Below, piece after piece: positions 57,561 to 64,000 of a stretch of DNA of 64,000 nt. The position numbers and the translations under genes were made by a program. Origin of the DNA: JAFKKS01 sp050187875 (lineage in GTDB: Bacteria; Pseudomonadota; Alphaproteobacteria; Rhizobiales; Xanthobacteraceae); NCBI GenBank assembly GCA_050187875.1, contig JBFWXB010000025.1, positions 5,832 through 69,831 on the forward strand. Direction: 5' to 3'. Position 1 is the stretch's first letter, and each line of letters begins with the position of its first letter. The notes beneath the pieces were generated by a model. The model saw nothing but the letters and a program-made list of their open reading frames with translations, had not been told where the DNA came from and searched no databases.

Positions 57561-59449
57561 CAGTGTCTGCGATGACGTGGCGGGATGACTTCGGCGCTCG
57601 CATGCTCGTCGAAGAGTTCGGCGAGCTTCTCCGTCATCGCGCCGCCCAGCTCTTCGGCGTCGACGATCGTGACGGCGCGGCGATAATAGCGCGTAACGTC
57701 GTGGCCGATGCCGATCGCGATCAGCTCGACGGGCGAGCGCGTTTCGATCTCTTCGATGATCCAGCGCAGGTGACGCTCGAGATAATTTCCTGGATTGACC
57801 GAGAGCGTGGAGTCGTCGACCGGCGCGCCGTCCGAGATCATCATCAGGATCTTGCGCTGCTCGGGTCGCGCAAGCAGGCGCTTGTGCGCCCAATCGAGCG
57901 CCTCGCCGTCGATGTTCTCCTTGAGCAGGCCTTCGCGCATCATCAGGCCGAGATTCTTGCGTGCGCGCCGCCAGGGCGCGTCGGCGGATTTGTAGATGAT
58001 GTGGCGCAGATCGTTGAGCCGGCCCGGGTTTGCCGGTTTGCCGGCGGAGAGCCACGCCTCGCGCGACTGCCCGCCCTTCCAGGCGCGGGTGGTGAAGCCG
58101 AGGATCTCGACCTTGACGCCGCAGCGCTCGAGCGTGCGCGCGAGGATGTCCGCGCAGGTCGCGGCGACCGTGATCGGGCGGCCGCGCATCGAGCCGGAAT
58201 TGTCGAGCAGCAGCGTCACGACCGTGTCGCGGAAATTGGTGTCGCGCTCGTGCTTGAACGAGAGCGGATGCATCGGGTCGATGATGACACGGACAAGGCG
58301 CGCAGGATCGAGCTGGCCTTCTTCGAGGTCGAACTCCCAGGCGCGGTTCTGCTGCGCCATCAGGCGGCGCTGCAGCCGGTTCGCGAGACGGGCGACGACG
58401 CCCTGCAGGTGCGAGAGCTGCTTGTCGAGATAGCCGCGCAGCCGATCGAGCTCTTCCGGCTCGCACAGGTCCTCGGCGCCGACGGTCTCGTCGAAGCGGC
58501 TGACATAAGGCTTGTAGTCCGGGCCGCGCGGCTCATTGGCGCCATGCCGCGGCCGCCAGGGCTCGCCGGCGGTCTCGGCATCGCCAAGGTCGGCGTCATC
58601 GGGCATGTCGGCGTCTTCGGCGTCGGAGGCTTCGGTCGCGCCTTCGGCCATGTCGTCCGACGACATCTCGGCTTGATCCATGGACGCGCTCTCGGCGTCC
58701 TCGGCATCCTGTGCCTCGCCGTCCTCGCCGCCTTGCTCCTGTTCGCCCTCGCCGTCCTCTTGGTCGTCCTCGTTCTCGTCTTCGGACTCGCGGCCGCGGT
58801 CGTCGCCCATCTCGAGCGAATCGAGAAGGTCGTGAATGGCGTCGCCGAAAAGCTTCTGGTTCTCGAGTACGCGATCGAGCCGATCAAGATCGGCGCCGGC
58901 ACGTTCCTCGATCCATGGCCGCCAGAGGTCGACGAGTTTTTTCGCCGCCGCCGGCGGCGCCTTGCCCGTGAGGCGCTCGCGCACCATCAGTGCGACCGCA
59001 TCCTCGATCGGCGCGTCCGCACGGTCAGTGATCTCGTCGAATTTTCCACGGTGGAAGCGGTCATCAAGCATGGCGCCGAGATTCGCGGCGACGCCTTCCA
59101 TCCGCCGCGCGCCGATCGATTCGACGCGCGCCTGCTCGACGGCGTCGAATACTGCGCGCGCCTGCTGGCTCGACGGCATCAACCGCCGATGCACGGCGGG
59201 GTCGTGGCAGGCGAGGCGTAGCGCCGAGGAATCGGCGTGGCCACGCACGATCGCGGCCTCTGCCGCGGTCAGCTTCCGCGCCGGCTCCGGCAGCCGCACC
59301 TTGCCGCCGACAAGCCCGGGCCGCTCGGCCGCATAGATGACTTCGAGCTCGGGCTTGCGCGCGAGCGCGCGCAGGCAGCCGGCGACCGCGCGCTTGAACG
59401 GCTCGGCGGGCGCTTCCTTGCTCGTGACCTTGGGCTTGATGTTGGACAT
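57560..59449 (-). CDS. cobT: Cobaltochelatase subunit CobT
   Basis: CobT, with CobS, forms the ATPase ring that works with CobN to insert cobalt in aerobic cobalamin synthesis. The 629 residues have an N-terminal helical part (about 1-200), a highly acidic middle (about 220-300, Asp/Glu/Gly-rich), and a C-terminal VWA domain with a MIDAS motif (LLDNSGSMRGRPI) followed by FTTRAWKGG and MMISDGAPVDDSTLS. The acidic middle and VWA parts match CobT. It is on the same strand as cobS but separated from it by a small gene on the other strand. Confidence 0.96.
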   Translation of the reverse strand: MSNIKPKVTSKEAPAEPFKRAVAGCLRALARKPELEVIYAAERPGLVGGKVRLPEPARKLTAAEAAIVRGHADSSALRLACHDPAVHRRLMPSSQQARAVFDAVEQARVESIGARRMEGVAANLGAMLDDRFHRGKFDEITDRADAPIEDAVALMVRERLTGKAPPAAAKKLVDLWRPWIEERAGADLDRLDRVLENQKLFGDAIHDLLDSLEMGDDRGRESEDENEDDQEDGEGEQEQGGEDGEAQDAEDAESASMDQAEMSSDDMAEGATEASDAEDADMPDDADLGDAETAGEPWRPRHGANEPRGPDYKPYVSRFDETVGAEDLCEPEELDRLRGYLDKQLSHLQGVVARLANRLQRRLMAQQNRAWEFDLEEGQLDPARLVRVIIDPMHPLSFKHERDTNFRDTVVTLLLDNSGSMRGRPITVAATCADILARTLERCGVKVEILGFTTRAWKGGQSREAWLSAGKPANPGRLNDLRHIIYKSADAPWRRARKNLGLMMREGLLKENIDGEALDWAHKRLLARPEQRKILMMISDGAPVDDSTLSVNPGNYLERHLRWIIEEIETRSPVELIAIGIGHDVTRYYRRAVTIVDAEELGGAMTEKLAELFDEHASAEVIPPRHRRH

Positions 59450-59507
59450 GCGGGCTCTTTATTCGACCGGAAATACACCCTATCTTGAATACACACGCGA
59501 GGCGAAC

Positions 59508-59735
59508 ATGGCCGAACCCGAGAACCAAACTCTACACCTGCTGCGGGACATCCGGGACTCTGTGAGAGTTGTGGATGAGAAGGTCGACCACGTTCACGAC
59601 GACCTGACCCAACGTCTCAAGAGCCTTCAGCAGGCGATGATCGGCGAGAGCGTCCTCGGGCGCTACACTGTCGCCGAAGTCGAGGAACGGCTTGACGCCA
59701 TCGAAAAGCGCCTGTCGATCCTCGAGCAGCGCTGA
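59508..59735 (+). CDS. Small coiled-coil hypothetical protein between cobT and cobS
   Basis: This 75-residue, charged, helical protein has heptad-like leucines (LHLLRDIRDSVRVVDEKVDHV, LTQRLKSLQQAM, VEERLDAIEKRLSILEQR). It is encoded on the plus strand, head-to-head with cobT and tail-to-tail with cobS. GCGAGG precedes the ATG at 59508. No catalytic motif is present. A role as an oligomeric helper is conceivable but unsupported. Confidence 0.7.
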   Translation: MAEPENQTLHLLRDIRDSVRVVDEKVDHVHDDLTQRLKSLQQAMIGESVLGRYTVAEVEERLDAIEKRLSILEQR

Positions 59736-59739
59736 GCTT

Positions 59740-60726
59740 TTAGCTCAGCGCCACATTCACCGACGATTCCGGCAATTCCTGACCGAAACAACGCTGATAG
59801 AACTCGGCGACGATCGAGCGCTCGAGCTCGTCGCATTTGTTCAGGAAGGTGAGCCGGAAGGCGAAGCCGATATCCTTGAAAATGTCGGCGTTCTCCGCCC
59901 AGGTGATCACCGTGCGCGGGCTCATCACCGTCGAGATGTCGCCATTGACGAAGGCGTTGCGGGTGAGGTCGGCGACGCGCACCATCTTGTTGACGATCTC
60001 GCGTCCGGCGTCGTTACGATAATGCTTCGCCTTGGCGAGCACGATCTCGACCTCGTTGTCGTGCGGCAGGTAATTCAGCGTCGTGACGATCGACCAGCGA
60101 TCCATCTGCGCCTGGTTGATTTGCTGCGTGCCGTGATAAAGGCCCGACGTGTCGCCGAGGCCGACGGTGTTCGCCGTCGCGAACAGGCGGAACGCCGGAT
60201 GCGGCTTGATCACGCGGCTCTGGTCGAGCAGCGTCAGGCGGCCGGAGGATTCGAGAACGCGCTGGATCACGAACATCACGTCCGGGCGCCCGGCGTCGTA
60301 TTCGTCGAAACAGATCGCGACGTTGTGCTGGTAGGCCCAGGGCAGGATGCCGTCACGGAATTCGGTGACCTGCATGCCGTCCTTGACCACGATCGCATCC
60401 TTGCCGATCAGGTCGATACGGCTGATGTGGCTGTCGAGGTTGACGCGCACCATCGGCCAGTTGAGCCGGGCGGCCACCTGCTCGATATGGGTCGATTTGC
60501 CGGTACCGTGATAGCCCGTGACCATCACGCGGCGGTTCTTGGCAAAGCCGGCGAGGATCGCGAGAGTTGTCGGCCGATCGAAGCGGTAATCCGGATCGAC
60601 GTCCGGCACATGCTCGTCAGGCTCGGAATAGGCCGGAACCTCCATGTCGCTGTCGATGCCGAAGACCTGGCGGATCGACACCTTCATATCGGGCAGGTTT
60701 CCGGCTTCAGGCGTAACGACGCTCAT
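59740..60726 (-). CDS. cobS: Cobaltochelatase subunit CobS
   Basis: This 328-residue AAA+ ATPase partners CobT. It has an N-terminal conserved stretch (MKVSIRQVFGIDSDMEVPAYSEPDEHVPDVD), Walker A GYHGTGKSTHIEQ, Walker B AICFDEYDAG and the sensor motifs LFATANTVGLGD and PRTVITWAENA. Its length and sequence match CobS of aerobic cobalamin synthesis rather than a MoxR protein. It ends four bases after the small coiled-coil gene on the other strand. Confidence 0.96.
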   Translation of the reverse strand: MSVVTPEAGNLPDMKVSIRQVFGIDSDMEVPAYSEPDEHVPDVDPDYRFDRPTTLAILAGFAKNRRVMVTGYHGTGKSTHIEQVAARLNWPMVRVNLDSHISRIDLIGKDAIVVKDGMQVTEFRDGILPWAYQHNVAICFDEYDAGRPDVMFVIQRVLESSGRLTLLDQSRVIKPHPAFRLFATANTVGLGDTSGLYHGTQQINQAQMDRWSIVTTLNYLPHDNEVEIVLAKAKHYRNDAGREIVNKMVRVADLTRNAFVNGDISTVMSPRTVITWAENADIFKDIGFAFRLTFLNKCDELERSIVAEFYQRCFGQELPESSVNVALS

Positions 60727-60918
60727 TGGTCCTCCGTGACCTAGGGTGTACCCGAGGTCCGCGGCAGCGCTGAAGCGGTTCGGATTTCAGACCCAAATTA
60801 GCAGATGCGAAGGGGAGGGCGAAACCTCCCCTCGGCCTTTCCTTGGCATGGTGATGCCCCCCTGCGCCAGCCTCCCGAAGGCGGCGCATCCCAGCCTTGC
60901 GTGGCGCGGGCCGCCGAT

Positions 60919-61533
60919 TCAGCAGTAACCGGCAGCTTTCAGGTAGTTGTAGGCTTGGATGATGTCCCGCAAGCGGTCCTCGAAGGTCCGGTCGCCACCA
61001 TTGGCGTCGGGATGATGGCGTTTCACCAGCATCTTGAACCGCGTCTTGATCTCCGCCTTGGTGGCGTCGATCTCAAGTCCCAGTGTATCCAGCGCCTTGC
61101 GCTCGACGTTGCGGATCATGCGCCGCTCGCGCTCCGGCGGCTCGGGGGGCGCCTGCCAGCCGGCGCGGCCGCCCATTTCCCGGAACATGCCAAGGGGGTC
61201 GACGGCCGCGTTGATCTCGGGCGCTCCGGGCTGGCCGCTGCCGTTCGTGCCTATCTTCCAGGTGGGGCGGTGGCCGGTCAGCGCGTCCTTCTGGTAACGC
61301 GCGACGGCGTCGTCGCTCATGCCGGCGAAGTAGTTGTAGGTTTTGTTGTACTCGCGCACATGCTCGAGGCAGAAGCGCCAATATTGTCCCTCGCGCAGGC
61401 GGCCCTTCGGCGCGCGATGGGTCGCCGGCTCCTGACAGCCCGGCCACGCGCAAACCGGACAGCTCGTGCGCAATTTGCGGCTGTCGTCCGGTTTGACGCG
61501 GATGGTGTCGAATATGGGCGAGTCAAATTTCAT
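60919..61533 (-). CDS. DnaJ domain protein
   Basis: This 204-residue protein has an N-terminal cysteine-containing region (TSCPVCAWPGCQEPATHRAPKG), possibly metal binding. The middle is Pro/Gly-rich, and a C-terminal J domain (about 145-200) shows DTLGLEIDATKAEIKTRFKMLVKRHHPDANGGDRTFEDRLRDIIQAYNYLKAAG. The HPD motif needed to stimulate Hsp70 ATPase is present. A gene with this layout upstream of cobS is common in Rhizobiales. It has no zinc-finger domain of the classical DnaJ. Its client is unknown. Confidence 0.9.
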   Translation of the reverse strand: MKFDSPIFDTIRVKPDDSRKLRTSCPVCAWPGCQEPATHRAPKGRLREGQYWRFCLEHVREYNKTYNYFAGMSDDAVARYQKDALTGHRPTWKIGTNGSGQPGAPEINAAVDPLGMFREMGGRAGWQAPPEPPERERRMIRNVERKALDTLGLEIDATKAEIKTRFKMLVKRHHPDANGGDRTFEDRLRDIIQAYNYLKAAGYC

Positions 61534-61653
61534 TGTCGTCGATTATGAAAAGCGCAACGCAAGGCGGCAAGAGCCGAATGCGCGCGCGTCGCGCATGCGC
61601 CATCGGCCACGAAAGGAATTCCCCTTCGGCGAAGGATGGATTATGCGGGAACA

Positions 61654-61929
61654 ATGCATAGGCGCGATATCATCACGAGAAAGTTGACCGAGGCTTTCAC
61701 GCCCGCCGATCTCGAAGTGATCGACGAGTCCCACGACCATGTAGGACATGCGGGGCATCGGCCGGAAGGACAAACACACTTCCGCGTCTATATCGTGGCT
61801 GATGCCTTCCGAGGGAAGAGCCGGCTGGAGCGCCATCGCATGATCAATGCGGCGCTCGCGGATGAACTTGCCGGGGGCATCCACGCGCTCGCCATCCATG
61901 CAACTGCGCCGGGCGAAGGCGCGGCTTAA
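61654..61929 (+). CDS. BolA family protein
   Basis: This 91-residue protein has the BolA fold: ITRKLTEAFTPADLEVIDESHDHVGH, then THFRVYIVADAFRGKSRLERHRMINAALADELAGGIHALAIHA. The conserved histidines of the Grx-interacting motif (SHxHxGH-like and the C-terminal IHALAIH) are visible. BolA proteins bind [2Fe-2S] clusters with monothiol glutaredoxins and affect iron homeostasis. An ATG at 61636 would add six residues; 61654 is preferred by similarity. It is divergent from the dnaJ-like gene. Confidence 0.92.
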   Translation: MHRRDIITRKLTEAFTPADLEVIDESHDHVGHAGHRPEGQTHFRVYIVADAFRGKSRLERHRMINAALADELAGGIHALAIHATAPGEGAA

Positions 61930-61951
61930 TCAGGCGGCGGGCTCCAACGCC

Positions 61952-62038
61952 GTCATGCGCGGGCTTGACCCGCGCATCCATCCAAGAAGAACGTTTCTGG
62001 GAAGAGGATGGATGGCCGGGTCGAGCCCGGCCATGACG
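61952..62038. repeat. Palindromic repeat, family B (copy 8)
   Basis: The arms are GTCATGCGCGGGCTTGACCC and GGGTCGAGCCCGGCCATGAC. It lies between bolA and the convergent NTF2-like gene. Confidence 0.9.
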
Positions 62039-62072
62039 AAAGAAATGCGGGCCGCGGTAAGAATGGCCGCGA

Positions 62073-62489
62073 CTAGCGCGTCTCGGCCTTGAAGACCTTC
62101 GCAATGATGCGCCAACCCTCGTTCGTCTTCAAAAGCGAGAGGTAGTCGACGAAGAAGCGCGGCGGTGCGGCGCATTCCACCTTGGCGAAGGCGCTCGCCG
62201 GGCCGGACTGGTCGATGTGCACGATACGATCGTGGCGCGGATGGCCTTGCGATTTCGGCGACGTGCGCTTGCGCACCATGTCGAGCCAATGATCACGCGG
62301 CCAATCCGTCACCTTGCCGGCTTCGTCGAGGAAGTAGAGGTGCGCGGCGGGATGGAAGATCGTGAGAAACTTGTCGGCATTGCTTTCGTAGACGCCGTCG
62401 AGATAGGTGGCGAGAAGCGCTTCGATGGCGGCGCGGTCCGGCACGTCATCGATCTGGGGCTTGCGAAGGGGCGTTGCAGCGGGGGCCAT
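62073..62489 (-). CDS. NTF2-like (SnoaL/DUF4440-type) protein
   Basis: This 138-residue protein has the cone-shaped NTF2 pattern: DVPDRAAIEALLATYLDGVYESNADKFLTIFHPAAHLYFLDEAGK..., with the mid segment RIVHIDQSGPASAFAKVECAAPPRFFVDYLSLLKTNEGWRIIAKVFKAE. No catalytic residues can be assigned. The ATG at 62489 follows GGAGACGACC. Candidate roles include ligand binding or isomerase-like activity. It lies just before aroB on the same strand, so it may be a downstream member of its transcript. Confidence 0.75.
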   Translation of the reverse strand: MAPAATPLRKPQIDDVPDRAAIEALLATYLDGVYESNADKFLTIFHPAAHLYFLDEAGKVTDWPRDHWLDMVRKRTSPKSQGHPRHDRIVHIDQSGPASAFAKVECAAPPRFFVDYLSLLKTNEGWRIIAKVFKAETR

Positions 62490-62593
62490 AGGTCGTCTCC
62501 AATCAAAAAGGGTCGGGATCAAATCTGAAGGCCGATTGTCGCGCGGGTGGCACTCATCCTGTGGCGCGCTAGGCGACGCGCAAGACTAGCGCA

Positions 62594-63727
62594 TTACGCT
62601 GCGGCAAGCACCTGCGACAGGAAGGCACGCACTTCGGCCGCGTCGGAATCCGGCGCCACGAAGGTTTCCCCGATGCGGCGCGCAAGGATCAGCGTCAGCT
62701 TCCCGCCGCGCACCTTTTTATCCTGCAGCATCAAGTCCATGAGGCCGTCCACGCCGGGCCATGGCCCCGGTACCTGAGCGACGCTTGTCGGCAGTCCGAC
62801 CGCCTCGAGATGGCGACGCATGCGGTCGGCGTCTGCCTGGGATGCAAGCCCAAGCCGCACCGAGAACGCGAAAGCGAGCGTCATGCCGAGCGCGACCGCC
62901 TCGCCATGCAGCAAGCGATCGGAGAAGCCGGCGGCGGCTTCGAAGGCGTGACCGAACGTGTGGCCGAGATTGAGCAAGGCGCGCTCGCCCCATTCGCGCT
63001 CGTCGCGCGCGACGATCGCCGCCTTGGCGCGGCAGCTTACGGCGATGGCGTGTTCGCGCGCCGCTCCGCCGGCGAAGACGTCCGGCCAGTTCGCTTCCAG
63101 CCAGGCGAAGAAGCCTTCGTCATTGATCAGGCCGTATTTTGCGACCTCGGCGTAGCCGGCGCGGAACTGGCGCGGGGGCAGCGTGTCGAGGAGCGCCGTG
63201 TCGGCGAGCACGAGCACCGGCTGGTGGAACGCGCCGATGAGGTTCTTGCCCTGCCGTGCATTGATGCCGGTCTTGCCGCCGACGGAGGAATCGACTTGCG
63301 CGAGGAGCGTCGTCGGCACCTGGATGAAATCGAGGCCGCGTCGCACGATCGCTGCTGCGAAGCCTGCAAGATCGCCGACCACGCCGCCGCCCAGCGCGAT
63401 GACGAGATCGGACCGCTCGATCCGCGCGTCGAGGATGGCGTCACAGACCTGCTCCAGTGTCGCTACGCGCTTTGAGCTCTCACCGGGCGCGACGATGACG
63501 CGGGTGCAGCGGATGCCGGTGTGCTCGAGCGTCGTCATCGCCGCGACCAAGTGCCGGTTGGCGACGTTCTGGTCGGTCACGATGATCGCGGCGGCGCCTG
63601 GCCGCAGCGCCTGCACGCGCGCGCCAAGCTCCTGCAAGAGGCCGCGGCCGATGACGATGTCATAGGCGCGGCCCCCGAGGTCGACGGCAACGGTCGTGCG
63701 CTCCGCAGCGGGTACCGCGATGGTCAT
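62594..63727 (-). CDS. aroB: 3-Dehydroquinate synthase
   Basis: AroB converts DAHP to 3-dehydroquinate with NAD+ and a divalent metal. The 377-residue product has ALGGGVVGDLAGFAAAIVRRG (NAD/substrate loop), VPTTLLAQVDSSVGGKTGIN and the metal-ligand region HTFGHAFEAAAGF with further histidine in LHGEAVALGM. Its length is slightly above E. coli AroB, with an N-terminal addition (MTIAVPAAERTTV). The aroK stop overlaps its ATG by four bases (63724-63727). Confidence 0.96.
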   Translation of the reverse strand: MTIAVPAAERTTVAVDLGGRAYDIVIGRGLLQELGARVQALRPGAAAIIVTDQNVANRHLVAAMTTLEHTGIRCTRVIVAPGESSKRVATLEQVCDAILDARIERSDLVIALGGGVVGDLAGFAAAIVRRGLDFIQVPTTLLAQVDSSVGGKTGINARQGKNLIGAFHQPVLVLADTALLDTLPPRQFRAGYAEVAKYGLINDEGFFAWLEANWPDVFAGGAAREHAIAVSCRAKAAIVARDEREWGERALLNLGHTFGHAFEAAAGFSDRLLHGEAVALGMTLAFAFSVRLGLASQADADRMRRHLEAVGLPTSVAQVPGPWPGVDGLMDLMLQDKKVRGGKLTLILARRIGETFVAPDSDAAEVRAFLSQVLAAA

Positions 63728-64000
63728 GCGTGATCCTCTTTTCGCGTCAAATGCTCGTGCAGCCGTACGATGATCTCTTCGACGACCGTCATATGTGGCA
63801 CGTCGCGCGATTCGATCGTGAGGTTCGCTTCGGCATAAAAGGGATCGCGCTCGCTCATCAGCCGCTGCAGCGTTGCGGCGGGGTCGGCGGTCTTGAGCAT
63901 CGGGCGGTCGCTGCGCCGCTTAATGCGCCGCATGAGCACGTCGAATTCCGCCTTCAGCCAGATCGAGACACCCTTGGTGTGGATCAGCGCGCGGGTATTC
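63724..64000 (-). CDS. aroK: Shikimate kinase, 5' end beyond the window
   Basis: AroK phosphorylates shikimate with ATP. The last 92 residues are present, including SIWLKAEFDVLMRRIKRRSDRP, the LID-like basic region, followed by LKTADPAATLQRLMSERDPFYAEANLTIES and VVEEIIVRLHEHL, all typical of the C-terminal half. The Walker A, start codon and upstream sequence lie to the right of base 64000. The stop overlaps aroB by four bases, so this is an aroK-aroB operon read leftward. Confidence 0.92.
   Translation of the reverse strand, partial: NTRALIHTKGVSIWLKAEFDVLMRRIKRRSDRPMLKTADPAATLQRLMSERDPFYAEANLTIESRDVPHMTVVEEIIVRLHEHLTRKEDHA

Noticed and set aside
1105..62038. The repeats as a CRISPR array
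   Set aside because: Copies are widely scattered, palindromic and not regularly spaced; no cas gene is present.

Overview
The window looks like part of a chromosome from a high-GC alphaproteobacterium, most likely Hyphomicrobiales (Rhizobiales), near the Bradyrhizobium/Xanthobacteraceae relatives. This placement is inferred from gene order and protein families, not from a search. Supporting signs are the divergent phyR / nepR-ecfG general stress locus, the block lptC-lptA-lptB-rpoN-hpf-ptsN, the run infC-rpmI-rplT-pheS-pheT, cobS/cobT beside a DnaJ-like protein and BolA, and a ROSE-type RNA thermometer before an Hsp20 gene. Nearly all of the sequence is coding, and no phage, transposase or CRISPR array was seen.

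Layout. 1-6 kb: an unknown gene tail, an ornithine cyclodeaminase-family enzyme, a REC-EAL protein, trpF and trpB (no trpA follows), and a 2-oxoglutarate oxygenase. 6-10.6 kb: ugpBAEC, glycerol-3-phosphate uptake. 10.6-11.5 kb: sigma-32 promoter, ROSE-like leader, hsp20 and a DUF1150 gene. 11.6-17.7 kb (minus strand): ptsN, hpf, rpoN, lptB, lptA, lptC and an RNase D-like gene. 18.4-21.2 kb: histidine kinase, FixJ-like regulator, single-domain regulator and a PilZ protein behind a near-perfect sigma-54 promoter. 21.2-26.4 kb: tRNA-Leu(CAG), an NDUFA9-like protein, uppP, a glutathione transferase, queG and a hydrolase. 26.5-29.2 kb: two family 4 glycosyltransferases. 29.4-35.1 kb: infC-rpmI-rplT-pheS-[DUF559 nuclease]-pheT. 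35.2-46 kb: a permease, then an SDR, a D-2-hydroxyacid dehydrogenase, a TRAP transporter, a large FAD/Fe-S oxidase and serine-glyoxylate aminotransferase, together suggesting uptake and oxidation of small hydroxy/keto acids. 46-51.4 kb: the general stress response core (ecfG, nepR, phyR), small envelope proteins and an HWE-type kinase. 52-64 kb: acyl-CoA dehydrogenase, MscS channel, CAP lipoprotein, phytase-like esterase, cobT, cobS, DnaJ-like, BolA, an NTF2-like protein, aroB and the start-truncated aroK.

The most distinctive property is a dense population of palindromic repeats belonging to at least five families. Most lie between genes, but several are translated: one lies in frame inside the FAD/Fe-S oxidase, two form C-terminal tails (NDUFA9-like protein and QueG), one supplies the Shine-Dalgarno sequence of ugpA, and a 39-bp inverted pair brackets a DUF559 nuclease gene wedged between pheS and pheT. 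The nuclease cassette is the best candidate for an undescribed mobile unit. Regulation visible in the DNA includes sigma-32, sigma-54, EcfG and housekeeping promoters.
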